In this document: in pieces, positions 23,345 to 36,100 of the stretch
Layout of the letters: each line of letters opens with the position of its first letter
Numbering within the stretch: position 1 is the stretch's first letter
NCBI GenBank assembly: GCA_037127315.1
Contig: JBBBDQ010000914.1
Coordinates: 382,501-446,500 of the forward strand
DNA length: 64,000 nt
Direction of reading: 5' to 3'
Source of the DNA: Ascarosepion bandense
Taxonomy: Eukaryota; Mollusca; Cephalopoda; Sepiida; Sepiidae
The notes under the pieces: model-generated
The model's input: only the letters and a program-made list of their open reading frames with translations
Database searches by the model: none
Told to the model about the DNA's origin: nothing
Translations under genes and position numbers: made by a program

Positions 23345-24425
23345 CAAAATAAATCTATGTGGATGATATAAAAACCCACTTAATAAGTTTTGGAAACGAT
23401 ACTTGAATGATTGCTTCATTTTCTAGAAATCCTCATGGGGCGATTTTATCATTTTCACCCTCTTCTTCAGAACTTATACCCGAAAATCAAATTCACCCAA
23501 GAATATAGTTACCACGAATTACCATTTTTAGACATACTCATTAGAATTAGAAACAATCACATAATCACAGATATCTACTTTCAACCTACAGACACTCAAA
23601 AATATCTTCATTTTAAGAGTCATGGCTCAAAAAGCTGTCTAAAATTCATCTCATATTCCCTAACAAGTAAGGTTTGCACTGTAATGAACGACAAACACCT
23701 GCAAAAACCCGCCTAGAGGAACTACGTGAAACTCTAAAAAAACGAGGCTACCCCACAACAATTATAAACAAAAGTTTTGAACTGGCAGAAAAAAACACCT
23801 CCAGACTGACTACGAAACCCAAAGAAACGCAACATCGAGCAGACACTAGCATGTCTCAACATACAACAGAAACAACCCAGAATTCACAAAAATTAAAAAA
23901 ATAATTAAAAAATGTAATTAAAAAATAATTAAAAAAATAAAAAATAATAGAATAAAAAACATATTAAAAGCGACCAAAATAATTGAGCAAACGCCAACCA
24001 AAAATCCTGAAACACATATTAACCCCATCCAAATTTAGACAGCACACGATAAAGGAGGTTACACTTGATTATACTGGTTAAAGGGGGAGCACAAAATGTA
24101 ATAAATCTTATATAAGAAGCTTGTTACCTCTATAAAATGTATTACATTTTGTACGCACTAAACAACAGAGTATCCCTTCACAGAAGCAACATCAAAATTT
24201 TAAACGACTGAAAACTCTTTTATTACCACATATCTTGCAATGCAATCAAGGTAAATTTAAAATTATACTATTATATCAGAGTGACAATTACTCATACCTA
24301 TAATAGAAGAAAATTCATAAACAGATTTAAACCATCATAACCTCCCACGCACACACAGACACAAAACACGCGCACAGACGGACCACATACGCTCACACAT
24401 ACACGCACACACATATTTATAGACG
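23345..24425 (+). mobile_element. Penelope-like element, 3' half (catalytic box, thumb, GIY-YIG)
   Basis: Continuation of the PLE interrupted at 21976. 23391-23424 reads WKRYLNDCFIF, where YLDD has become YLND. 23411-23716 encodes the thumb (YHELPFLDILIRIRNN, DIYFQPTDTQKYLHFKSHGS), and 23700-23800 gives RLEELRETLKKRGYPTTIIN. From about 24050 a nuclease-like part follows in broken frames, with KGGAQNVINLI, then SLHRSNIKIL and FKIILLYQSDN. An inverted repeat (24091-24103 with 24140-24152, 13 bp perfect) lies within it. Not functional. Confidence 0.85.
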
Positions 24426-24480
24426 TACTAGCAAGAATGAATGCACTATCACACACATGAAGCCCTACACAACATAGGAA

Positions 24481-24587
<107 letters not shown>

Positions 24588-24706
24588 TCTATGCATAAAT
24601 AAATAAAACAACAGAAAATCTTTAACCCATGCCAAATCATTTTATTACCTCTTAAAGCGGAAAGAGGTTCCCTCTCACCAGCAAGACGATCACTTACAAA
24701 CACTGC

Positions 24707-24730
24707 CTGAAGACGGTTGAGACCAGAAAC
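24707..24730 (+). ncRNA. Hammerhead-like motif downstream of PLE
   Basis: CTGAAGA at 24707-24713 and GAAAC at 24726-24730 enclose a GGT/ACC mini-stem. The CUGANGA and GAAA core boxes are intact; the stem is short. It follows the PLE nuclease end on the same strand. Confidence 0.4.
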
Positions 24731-24849
24731 ACGCGTAGCAGAATAGAAAAAAATTAAAAAATAGAACACATTATATATATTTTCTATATTTTCTAAAAGA
24801 ATACGTTCGGTTTCTCTCTTTTTCTCTCTCTCTCTCTCACTCTCCCTCC

Positions 24850-24864
<15 letters not shown>

Positions 24865-24888
<24 letters not shown>

Positions 24889-24935
24889 AAATAAATATAA
24901 CTTACAACTAGATAAAGTTATATATAAATATCTTA

Positions 24936-24970
<35 letters not shown>

Positions 24971-25129
24971 AGCACCCAGAGAGGAATCACTTTCCTCCAT
25001 ACATATTATTATTAATATGTAACTAAATTTCAGCGCACTAATCAAATGCGTGATAATCTAGGGTTTTATCTTTGTTTATATTTGTATCTCTCTGTATGTG
25101 TATGTGTCCCCGTTTGTGTGTGTGTGTGA

Positions 25130-25177
<48 letters not shown>

Positions 25178-25196
25178 TTATTTATTTATTTATTTA
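24865..25196. repeat. Cluster of TA, GT and TTTA simple repeats
   Basis: CT-rich run at about 24820-24866, TA tracts at 24865-24888 and 24940-24968, then (GT)n-(TA)n-(TTTA)n at 25117-25196. Confidence 0.9.
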
Positions 25197-26439
25197 TGGA
25201 TGGATTGTGAAACATTTTATGGTCCGAAAAGGTGTTATGAATGCAGGTTTACTCTGCTATCTGAAATGGCACAATGAATTTATGAGGTGACTCTGAATTC
25301 ATCCAGCCTTTAAAAACTCTCCTATCTTTGCCTTCGTTGAAGTCTGAAATCAATGTTTTTCACTCTTGAGACTGATGTGGAAGAACGTAAAATACAACAT
25401 CATGTCTGAGTATTTGTCGAAAAAATATTTCGCGATATAACAACTGCAATTTTTTTATTCAATTTCATAGTGGTTTCATAAAAAAATAACTGCTCTTTTT
25501 TTTTCATTAAGAGTGATTTGTCTACACCGGAGTTTAAACTTAAGTAAATCTCTTCCAAGTGCAAATACCTGGCACTTTGCGGTTGGTATAAATGTCATTG
25601 TTCAGTTGCTTTTAATCTTTCACAGATGCAAAATATAAATTTGAAACTCACATCACAGATAAAAATCCATTTCATGCTTAATTTTATAAAATTATACTCA
25701 TTATTTTTTATACATTCGAACAGGACGGAGACCTCAAAAACACGGGATTTTTATATTATTTCTTCTAAAATTATTGCAGTACAACTGATGTTTTAAATAA
25801 TTTAAAATTTTAGTCGATAAAAGAAAATAGAATTTCATCATAGAAATTATTTTATCCTACGAGGTAAATTAGTCTGGTAATGAAATAAATTTATAGGACT
25901 GCATTTAAATATTTTGCTTTGCAAAAAGTTGAAAGACAAACCTACAGCACTGACAGAGATTATTGCTGGTGATGCAGTCTCCACATGAAGGCCCGCGGCG
26001 TGTCGGAAAAAACAGATGGGCGTCTTTGTCGCAAGATGGTGTTTGCAGATTAAATATTTGCTGAAATAAATTTCTTTCTCTTTTTCCGTTTAGAGTGTAA
26101 AAAATAAAAAAAACAAAAACAAAAACAAACCAAACTAAACTCTCATTACGCTGTCTAGAAGTTTATTTTATTTATTGACATTCTATTCAAAATGCGAATC
26201 TTACGAATACTACTAATATATATTTAAAAACAACACTTCTGAAAAGTTATATGTAACTAATTTTGTAATATATAATGAAGTTAAAATAATAAACAAATTA
26301 ACAAAGACTAAATAAAATGTCTAATCTTTTATAAATATGTACAAAATCTAGTTTAATTTTGTTCGTACAAAGGATGACTGAAGGATCACGGGGAAACAGT
26401 TATTCAATTTATAAATATAAAGCGTCCTGGGCATGACAC
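25197..26439. other. AT-rich non-coding stretch
   Basis: No gene seen. A GC-richer patch at about 25975-26045 stands out but has no recognisable translation. Confidence 0.4.
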
Positions 26440-26625
26440 TAAACTACATTCAGCAGCATAGTCCTCGAATCGGAAGGTTTTGAAGAGCATTGGAAACCCT
26501 GTTAATTGTTTTTTTTTACGATGTTCACCCTGACTCGTTGTGGTAGCACCTGTTAGGGTTCCATCTAAAGGCAAATACTTAACCTCCCCAAACTGGCGTC
26601 AAAACTCTATGAAAGTATAAAAATA
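26440..26625 (+). repeat. Unclassified interspersed repeat, copy 2
   Basis: Matches 14575-14760 through 'gtagcacctgttagggttcc' and 'agtataaaaataaacttt' blocks in the same order. Confidence 0.5.
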
Positions 26626-26704
26626 AACTTTTAAAGTATAAATAACAGCAATTCCTTTAAAAATACCAACAATGCAATTTTTTAAAACTTTGTCTGTACT
26701 TTAC

Positions 26705-26832
26705 ATTGTTTGAACTATTGTCATCAACTTTATTGCCATATTAACGACGTTTCGGCTCTTGTACGCTCAGACGTTCTTCAGGTGCTTGGAATTTCGAACC
26801 GAACCTATTATTTTGATTACTGGGGTATATTG
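26705..26832 (-). mobile_element. Hammerhead-bearing repeat arm (PLE terminal-repeat type)
   Basis: On the minus strand it matches the right arm of the palindrome at 46735-46877: 'ATATACCCCAGT' start, a 'CGAAATTCC' block, CTGAAGA at 26781-26775, GAAAC at 26753-26749, then 'AATATGGCAATAAAG' and 'GACAATAGTTC'. It lies just upstream of a PLE C-terminal remnant on the opposite strand, consistent with an inverted PLE terminal repeat. Confidence 0.6.
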
Positions 26833-26865
26833 TTCTTGTTTCATGTGTCCTCAAAGACACTGGGA

Positions 26866-27010
26866 TAAATGAGTTGTGAGTTCAATACCTGGCCACAGCA
26901 GGGGTGAATAAAAAATTAGAAAGTTGATTTAAAGAGAGATAACTAAGACATCTTGAAGTAGCATGTGGAACGAGAACAATATCGAAATAAAGTAAGATAA
27001 GTAATAGTAA
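26866..27010 (+). mobile_element. PLE C-terminal tail remnant
   Basis: Encodes EFNTWPQQG after 'gagttgtgagttc', matching MSREFNTWLQK at the end of the PLE at 39480-41020. The adjacent 3' sequence also matches ('aactaagacatctt' against 'agctaagacaactg'). Confidence 0.6.
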
Positions 27011-27164
27011 CTATTGAAAGTACATTACACAGATATTTACTTAACATTATTTGCATATATATTAAATGTTCAACAAAAAAGTCGAGCATGCATATAATAA
27101 TAATAATATAAATATAATAGCTAGGTGTAAATATAATTAGGTGTAAATATAATAGCTTCTACAT

Positions 27165-28193
27165 ACTTCTACAGGTGCAAGCTTATAAATACCTACGTGT
27201 AAATGAGAGTGAAAAATCACCATACAAAATGAAAGAAATAGTGCGTAAAGACTATAGAAGGCTACGACTGATATTAAAAACTGAATTAAATTCTCAGAAC
27301 AGAATTATTGTCATTAATAGCCTTCACATCCAAATGGTCTATTATAGTTTCAACATCTTGAACTGGACTTTGAACGACATCAGACGAATGGGTTCTAAGA
27401 CAAGAAAGCTTCTTTCTAAGCATAAGATGCATCAACCAAAGGCTAATGTAGGCCGTCTCTACATACCCAGTAAAGAAGGTAGAAGAGGTCTTACTCAGCT
27501 AGAATTGTCATACAGGACAACAACTATTGGTGTAAAAACACACATAGAAACAACAAAGGACTGGAGGATACCATTAGTCAAACAACATGAAAACAAAAAG
27601 AAAAAATATTCAATAATGAAAGAAGGCGGAATATACAAACAAGATTTACATTTAGTAGATTCTGTACAAAAGCAAAACAGAAGACAAGAACCAACTATTG
27701 CGGCAAAAGAATGAAAAGGAAAGCCAAGAATAAAGCTCTTGAACAGATGAAACAACGCTGGCAAGAAAAATCTCTGTCTGGCTAATATCCAGAACGTGCT
27801 AATAAATCCAATGTTGATAGAATTAATACTCATTGGTGGTTACCTGCATCTAGATTAAAGTCTGAGACTGAAAGCTTTATTTTTGCAGCGCAAGAACGAA
27901 GTTTTTTCACGAGGAACTTTCAGACAAATATCATACATAAAAATGTGGATCCAAAATGCAGGTTCTGTGATAAATAACAAGAAACAATAGACCATCTAAT
28001 ATCAGGATGTTCTGTACTTGCCCCAAATGAATATAAAAATCGTCACGATAGAGTGAGGCAATATATTGGATAATGGGCAAACGCTATGGAAAATATGTAA
28101 ACAAACACTAGTAGAAACATCACCCAGCACCGGTTACAAAAATAGAAGATGTCATCATTCTATGGGATTACACCTTCTACACAGACAGAAAAA
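27165..28193 (+). mobile_element. RLE-type LINE (R4/Dong-like), copy 1, truncated
   Basis: 27175-27714 is open and reads YKYLRVNESEKSPYKMKEIV, then KTRKLLSKHKMHQPKANVGR and LYIPSKEGRRGLTQLELSY, the region after the RT palm in R2/R4/NeSL-group LINEs. Further down, in broken frames, the zinc knuckle CRFCD..QETIDHLISGCSV and the start of the endonuclease can be read. It ends abruptly at 28193, where an RTE LINE begins. A short (TAA) tract at 27097-27112 precedes it. Confidence 0.8.
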
Positions 28194-28210
28194 TTATATA
28201 TGAATCGATA

Positions 28211-29541
28211 TTTATAGCACTGCCGAAGAAACCAGGTGCAAACGAGTGTGAACTACACAGAACTATCAGCTTAATGAGTCACATTACAAAACTGATTGTC
28301 AGAATCCTGATGAATAGAGCGAGAAGCAGAATCAGGCCAGAGATAGGGCAGGAACAGTGCGGGTTCGTCAAAGACACTGGAACAAGGAACGCCATATTCA
28401 TGATTAGGATGCTCTCTGAAAGGGCATTACAAATGAAGAAAGACTTGTACCTATGCTTCATTGATTACGCGAAAGCATTCGACAAAATACGACACAAAGA
28501 ATTGATGGAAATGCTAGGCAACCTCGACATTTTCGGGAAAGATATAAGAATAATCAAGAATCTCTACTGGCAGCAAACGGCCTGCATACGGACAGGTAAC
28601 GACCTCAGTAGATACACAAAGATAGAAAAGGGCGTAAGACAAGGATGTGTCTTTTCACCGGATTTGTTGAACCTATAGAGCGAGAATATTTTGAGGACCC
28701 TAGATGACACAACAGGATTTGTTATTGGAGGCCACAATCTGAACAACATAAGATACGCGGACGATACAGTACTGATTGCGGACACGGAAAGGAAACTGCA
28801 AGATCTCATACAGAAAGTAGCAGTGGCGAGTGACAAGAAGGGACTATAAATAAACTTTAAGAAAACTGAGTGCATGGTCATCAGCAAAAGATACAACCCA
28901 AAATGCCAAATACAGGTGGGGGATAACAGAATCAAACAAGTCCAAGAATTTAAGTACCTAGGAAGTGTTCTAACAGGAGATGGAAAGTGCGACACGGATA
29001 TCCGAAGGCGAATTGGCATGTCAAAGGACGCGTTCCAGAAGATGAGCAAAATTCTAACACACAGGAAGATCTCAATAGAAACGAAGAAAAGAGTGCTAGA
29101 CTGCTACGTGATGTCAGTTCTTCAATACGGCTGTGAATGCTGGACAATATCATCGAAAATGAGGACAAAACTGGAAGCGGCCGAAATGTGGTTCTACAGA
29201 AGGATGCTACGGATATCGTGGACTGAGCATACAAGCAACGACGAAGTGTTAGAAAGAATGGCAACAAAAAGGAAATTGATGCTGAGCATCAGGAAGAGAC
29301 AACTGAAGTTCCTGGGACATGCAATGAGGAAGGAGAGCCTGGAGAACCTGATACTGACTGGTCAGATAGAAGGAAAGAGAGACAGAGGAAGGCAGCGGAT
29401 AACATATCTGCAGGGTCTGATCAGGTGGATGACGGAACGGGGGTTGCCAGGAGCAACAGGAGCAAACATACTAAGAGCCACAAGGGATAGGGAGACGTGG
29501 AGATCCATGAAGGGTCAGGGCACATAGAAGAAGAAGAAGAA
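28211..29541 (+). mobile_element. RTE-clade LINE, 5'-truncated, two nonsense codons
   Basis: One reading frame runs from about 28211 to 29527, interrupted only by in-frame stops at 28676-28678 and about 28847-28849. RT landmarks are SHITKLIVRILMNRARSRI, GQEQCGFVKDTGTRNAIFM, motif A LCFIDYAKAFDK, GVRQGCVFSPDL, and an intact YADD at 28754-28765 (NIRYADDTVLIAD). The C-terminal region reads FKYLGSVLTGDGKCDTDIRR, then LQYGCECWTISS and MLRISWTEHTSNDEVL, typical of animal RTE proteins. The (GAA)n-like 3' tail at 29526-29541 also fits RTE. The endonuclease is absent. The few lesions suggest a moderately young insertion. Confidence 0.88.
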
Positions 29542-30035
29542 TGTTAGTCAGTGCTTATGTACCCACGAGCTATTCACATTATACCAGATGATGTAAGACC
29601 AGCTCGCCAATGGTTCAGTAACGACAATGTCAATAATGCGCGCAAGTCATAGACTCTGAGACTGACACTGGTACATTATGGGTGACATTGCGGTATCGTT
29701 CCATGTATTTTACAGAGTTTTATTTTAAGTGTGCTACGTCAATAATCACTTGATTTATTGTGGGTTAATAATAAATGTTCTGGTACGGGGACATTTGAAT
29801 TCGGCGTTGTCGAGCGCTTTTTTAATGTTCGGATTATAAGCTATTTTTTGAGGCGCTATTGTCGTAATCCATTGGCGACACTTTTGATACGCTGATGAAT
29901 GTATCTTGAAGATTTAAGACGGGATTTTAGCTGGTAAAAGATTCTCGGTGTTTTTGTTAAAAAAATTTTCATCCATTTTTAGTTCTGTAGTATCAAGTAT
30001 ATATATATATATATGTGTGTGTGTGTTGTGTGTGT

Positions 30036-30066
<31 letters not shown>

Positions 30067-30488
30067 GTGTGTTGTGTGTGTGTGGCCTATTGATATAGAA
30101 TACTCAAATTATGTATCTAACCGAGTTAAAGGATCGAATAGGTCATACACATTTATCTGACGTTCCCGAAATGTGTCTGTGTGAAACTTCAATTAAGATA
30201 GATTAGGCTTTGAAGTTATCTTTAAAAGAATTAAATTTCAGCAATTGACCGTGGACTGTATGTTTGTTTGCTGTTAACTACCCGGGTTGTTGTGTGTTAT
30301 TATTATTTTAATTTCTATGATTATAATCGAGGATATAGTTTATTTTCCCAAAGTAAGAATTATCATGAATCCTCGCTTCAACTTAAAACTTATCTTGATT
30401 AAATATGCATCAAACATAATAAGAAGAAACATTTATTTAGAGCTCATTAAAAATATTTACCGATTTTAAAGACGTAATAGCTATTTCT
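29542..30488. other. Non-coding stretch with TA/GT microsatellite
   Basis: Contains a (TA)n-(GT)n tract at 29997-30085. No other feature recognised. Confidence 0.45.
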
Positions 30489-30600
30489 TTTTATCATGGT
30501 TTCATCCCAAGCAAAACGGTACTGCCACTGGTGCGTAGGGGTTTACAAAAGAGAAGAGCAAAAAAGCCAAGGGGAACAGGGTACAGGACGCGTCATAGAA
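30489..30600 (-). mobile_element. Short LINE 3' terminal fragment
   Basis: Matches the terminal block of the APE-type LINE on the minus strand ('tttcatcccaagcaaaacgg', 'ctgccactggtgcgtagggg'). The preserved part is only about 70-110 bp. Confidence 0.6.
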
Positions 30601-32069
30601 ATGATAAGAAAGATTTGGGACAGTGATTGATTCAGTTTTGAACATTGTTAAAGTTCTGTTTTTACATTACCAAGAATTTCTGATTAATTCATAGTATGTG
30701 AAATCGAATGATAAATGTGATTTATTATTGTTAAGAGGCAGGACATCTGTAACGTTGCTTAAATATGCTTCTGATGCTTGTGAAAAGTGACACAGGTAAA
30801 AGTTTGTCTAAAGACAAAGATTTGCAGGAAAATTGTCTGAAATTTAAATAAAGTAATCACAACAAAAGAGAGAGAATAACAAATTTGCCACCATATGAAC
30901 ATTTTATACTCACCTAAAACTTATCTTCTACAAATTATTTAATGATCTGTCATTTAGACTATTTTTATTTCAATATCAGAAATTTTAGATTTTTCAAAAA
31001 CAAAACTTCCCAGTAAATTTCTGTATCGATTGTATTAAAAATATTGTATCATTTTAGAGAAATATAAAATTCTTTTCTTTGATGTAGCATTGATTTTTGT
31101 TTTGTATTTTTATTTGAGAAAACCACACATATATCTCATGACACATTTTTCAAACTTTATGACAATCGATTGTCTGTAATGATTTTGTATGTAATTTCAA
31201 AGTGTTTAGTATTAATGAACAAAAACAATAAAAAAGACAACAAATCAAATGATTAAAATATGAGTTCAGGTGCTAAAACTTTTTTATAACAAAATATATG
31301 AGAAACTGTGAAATGTATTAACATGGAAAACGAAAATTACTTGTCAAGTATACAAAGAAGATACACAATCGCAAAATTCTGAAGGTAATTGAATATTTAT
31401 CATTTAATAACACCTTTTATAAAATCAACTATGAACACAACTATATTTTACTAGCTGTATTCAGAAATTAAAATAGCAATTTTTAATAGCACTTACATAA
31501 AATTTAAAGTGGCGCAATCAGAACATTTGAAAATGGCTAAGAAGTGTCTAGCATAGCGTTCTGAAAAACAAAAGAAATATCTATGCTTTTCCTTTGATCT
31601 TAAAATCCCTTAATGTTTTGAAACATTCCTTAAGAGCAACAGAAAAGCATAAATATTTCTTTTGCTTTTAAAAGTAATGTAATAATGTGTTGTGGATTCA
31701 TGTTTAGAAAACCACAAAATAATGATAATAATGATAACAAAAGCAGATATAAGAGGAAAAATATAAATATATTGAATAAAAGATATACAAGCTGTACACG
31801 GTTAGTAGATTCAGGAATACTTGTTAGTGTAAATGAAATATATACAAAGAATTAAGTCCGGGTAATAAGTCTATATTCGTGCTGACCAACGAGCGGCGGT
31901 TCAACTGCTCTGTCAAACACCAACTCTAACAACAACAGCTACTCAACTATCGTTTTAGGAAAGATCATTTGTATACCATGGAAGAGTCCATAGAGTGTGC
32001 GAAAAGGGGTGACCCCCCTCAAACATAATGTAATATAATTCGCAAATATTATATATATATATATATATC
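30601..32069. other. AT-rich non-coding stretch
   Basis: Nothing recognised; a short (TA)n tract ends it at 32049-32070. Confidence 0.45.
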
Positions 32070-32950
32070 CCTGATTTGATCAAATCACAAGGAAACATTT
32101 ATCATTTACTCCCGAGTCAGTCAGAAATCTAATAAGGAGGGCAAATCTGCTGATCTGGAGAATGACCTCCAATATGTCATGGAATGGAGTAAGAAATGGC
32201 TCATAAACTCTAATTTTTCCGAGACGAAGATGCTATCTGTCAATAAACATAGACAGTCCCTCCTGTCCTCCATCTGGACATAAATAGTTTCCCCGAAAGC
32301 AATATACCGCGCCTCCCTGGACTCACTCCCGCTCAAGCCAACTACATTGAATTAATAACTAAATTTACTGCTAGGAAAATGGGGTAACTATATCGGGCCA
32401 TGTAGTTATTTTTCGCCTGATTCTATCATGCACATAAACATCCGCCCATCATTGAATTCTGTTATCCAATCTGGTCAGGCGCCCATGCTATATTATCCTG
32501 GGGTTCTCGATAGGCTTCAAAAGAGAATCTGCAATGTAATCGATTCTGACCTGGTTTCTCGACTCAAGCCATTTTCTCACCGACGCGATGAAGCTCCCTC
32601 CCGTCTGTTCTTCAAATATTTTTATGGCTTTTGATCACATGAGCTTAGCTCGTTGCTGCCTCTTCTGCAAGAATGTACTCGAGAAACCAGATTACAACAA
32701 AGCCAGTCTAAAACTAAATGCAGCCGCCACTTCTACTTTATCAGCACTTCCTGCCTGTGGAACTTCCTTCGATATATATGCTTCCTTGAAAGCTACAATC
32801 TCTAAGAGTTTTAATTCAACGTGAATTGCCATCTCTTTTTCCCTTGACACCTATATTTCTTTTATCCGTTACCCAACACCCTCTGAATCATGTTATTCTT
32901 CACTGTTTTGTATTTTCTATTTAGTATTTATTTGTTTTTATACATGGTAT
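32070..32950 (+). mobile_element. APE-type LINE fragment, heavily decayed
   Basis: Plus-strand pieces of the RT C-terminal half: NIYHLLPSQSEI (just after the catalytic box), LPGLTPAQANYIELITKFTA, then at 32428-32634 PMLYYPGVLDRLQKRICNVI and DSDLVSRLKPFSHRRDEAPS. The 3' UTR has decayed beyond its conserved terminal block. Several frameshifts and stops. Confidence 0.75.
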
Positions 32951-33149
32951 GAATAATCAAGAGTGATCTCCTTTGTTTTGTTATTCTCCATTTTCAGAGA
33001 GCTATTTTTGTTTACTGAGAATATAAATGGACAATTTACGTGAAACTCGTTTTCTCAGTTCAATAAGTCTTTTTAAAATCCCACAATTGCGGACTTTTGT
33101 TATTACAATTTTTTTCAACTAAGGACACTGTCCATCAATAAACAATTAA

Positions 33150-36100
33150 TGCGCCAACAGCAGTTTGACGTATGATACTACTTTTAAAAGATCTAGACAA
33201 AATAGCGGTTGATTGTTTTGAAAATTTCTTGCAAGCAGTACATGAAGAAACCGCACATTGACGACTGAACAAGCTAGGACTCTAAACTAATTATGTATCC
33301 CACAAAGTATATGAAATACTACTGGACTGTCCCATTTATGAGGAAGCTATGGTCATACTACAACCTACTTCCCGAAACCCAAAGAATAAAATCATCTCGC
33401 GACATAAACTGGCTACCCGACGCCAAGTAAATGGTGAATCGTTGAAGTAGCACTTAAAAGAATTATAAACCCTAAGCAAGGACTGTAACTTCTGGCCTAT
33501 GAATGTTTAAGAAATTTAAGACGAGTATATTCTGGACGCTTTTATCAACGGTGTACAGAATGCCCAGATAAGGCAAAAACTGCTTGAACATACAAACCTA
33601 ACTGTAATAACAGCGTCCGAGTAGGCCTATTTGTTTGAGGTAGCCTAAAAATAATCCGCGTTCTACTTACAGACTGATAATGTCGGAGCTGTTCCGAACA
33701 CTCACGATTCTCTTTAACCATCCTCTTTTAACGTACATGATTCTTCGAGTCCCTCCTCCGTGTTTTCTTCTTCTAACAAAATAATTCCAGATACTCTCAA
33801 CCTTTTAGAACTGCGTAACACTGCTGCTGGCACAGGTCGTAAATGTTACTTTTGTGAACTCAATCAACACCATCGGTCCTCTTGTCCAGTTAGAACTGCT
33901 AGGTGTTACAAATGGGGGAAATTTGGGCGTTTTTGAAAAGTATATCGGTTCAGAGGCTTTATAAATAAGACTCCCACTGACTCTTTCATGGTAGCCACCG
34001 TAACAGCTGCGTCTCTGGACTGACTTTCAAAAAGCATAATGAAGATTACAGTTAATAGCGCTGATACCGAGCAGTAATTTACCCCGGCACTTCTTGTAGT
34101 TATATTAATTTCATCATTGTGAAGACTCATCAGTAGAATGGAAGATTTTCCCTGTCCTACTCGGGTGTCTACAAGAAATACTTCTCTATCATCATGAATG
34201 ATTGGATCCTGCCCTAATATATAGAGAAATATCAAACTTTCAATAATGAAGAACCTCTGCTGTGATGTGATATTGGTGCATGATTATCTTCAGTATAACT
34301 CTAGTATGATGATTCTTTTGGGAGGACCTAAACAAGCTCTCAGCATTTGTGGATTAACAACAGTCATTTTCCTGTACCCGCCATCTTCAATAACTTATTT
34401 TCAGACTGTGAGCCTATAACAAGGAAGTCAATAGAGTATTCACTTGAGGACAAACAATTTATAAAAACTAAGATTACGAGTACGTTCAACGAAGGAATCA
34501 TTGAAACAATTAAGTCCCCATGGAGTGTTCAGTTATTCGTAACATCTTCTGAGAACCACAAAGATTTATTAGTGATTAATTGCTCTCAAACCATAAATAG
34601 GTTAAATTTATGAGACGCTTACGCACGCACTACCACGGAGAGAGGAGATCATAAAAGAAATTCCCAAGTATAAAGTGTGCAGTACGCTAGATCTCAGAAG
34701 TGCCTATTATTAAGTGGCTATTAAACCGGCAGATCGGGTCTACATGTCTTTTGGAGCAAATAATTGGCTCTATCCTCTTAAAAGAATACCATTCGGAGTA
34801 ACGAATAGAGTTGCCAGTTTCCAGCAAATTGTGGATAAAATTAATAGTGACGAAAGATTGGAAGGCACTTTGCTTACATTTAAAACGTTACCGTATGCGG
34901 ACACAAACATGTAAATCACAACTATAATCTGAAAACAATTTCTGCCGGCTATTGAGAAATAAAAATCTCACATTAAATACCAAAACATTTCTGTTTATTG
35001 CGTAGAGACCATTAATTTACTGGAATAAAGGTTGTAAGCAGGTCAGGGACGATAGAAACATCTACCGAACTTGCCAATTCCTAGTAATATGCGTGCTATA
35101 AAACGAACAATGGGCATGTTGGCACATGACTCGCAGTTGATTGCCTCTTTTTCAGATAAAATACATCCAATAGTACAACCGGATAGTTTTACTATTTCTT
35201 CAGCAGCAATAGATGCTTTTACAGATCTTAAAAGGGGTATAGCCAATTCAGTAGTTATAACTATAGATCCTGCCATTCCTTTGGATAGAACAACTACAGC
35301 CTCTTTATAGCAAGCTGGATGTTCTGTCGGATTTCTTTCAAGGTCCTTGTTGCTTTCAGAACAGAGACAATCAGTAACTGAAAAAGAAACTTATGCTATA
35401 GAAACATTCAGAAAATGGATGCATTAATTAATCGGACGACATTCTCGATTGATCACGGATCAAAACACTGTCTCATTAATGCTAAAAACCAGAAAGAACA
35501 ACTAGTAAAATTATGAATGAAAAATAGCGAGATAGAAAATTGTACTCTCCTATTTTTATTTTGATGTGAGCTATCGATTTGGGAAAAGATAACGCTGCGG
35601 TAGAGGTATGTAGTTCGATACCAAACATAGATAAGCTTTGTACCCTACACAATGAATTGTGTCAACCAGGATGACACATGTGGTACGGACCAGAAAACAT
35701 ATTCCACGGTCGACGTAAAAATATGGATAAAATCATGTGGGATGAGCGCTAAATACAAACCTCAGTTCTTCAGGTATGAGGCCAAGACACTTGTAAAAGC
35801 CACTGAAAGACCTGAGAGATTAAATATAGAATTTAAGGGTTCACCTACCATCAAAAAATAGGAATCGCTACATTCTAACCGTCATTAAAGAATGTTCGCG
35901 ATTCTCATTCAAATTTTTGTGTCCAAACTTATCAGCAAGTTCGTTAATACAATGCATATGCTCTTTATTCGCCATTTCTGAGGTTCCAATTTACTTCTAT
36001 TTATATTGTGGAGCTTCTTTTATGTCTTAACAGTTGAAACAAATTATTTGGGAACGAAAAGTGGCCACAAGCAGAACTTTTACTAGCCAATGTGAGCAGT

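Noticed and set aside
24091..24152. 13-bp perfect inverted repeat considered as a terminator or ribozyme
   Set aside because: AT-rich hairpin inside the decayed PLE nuclease region, lacking any conserved core.
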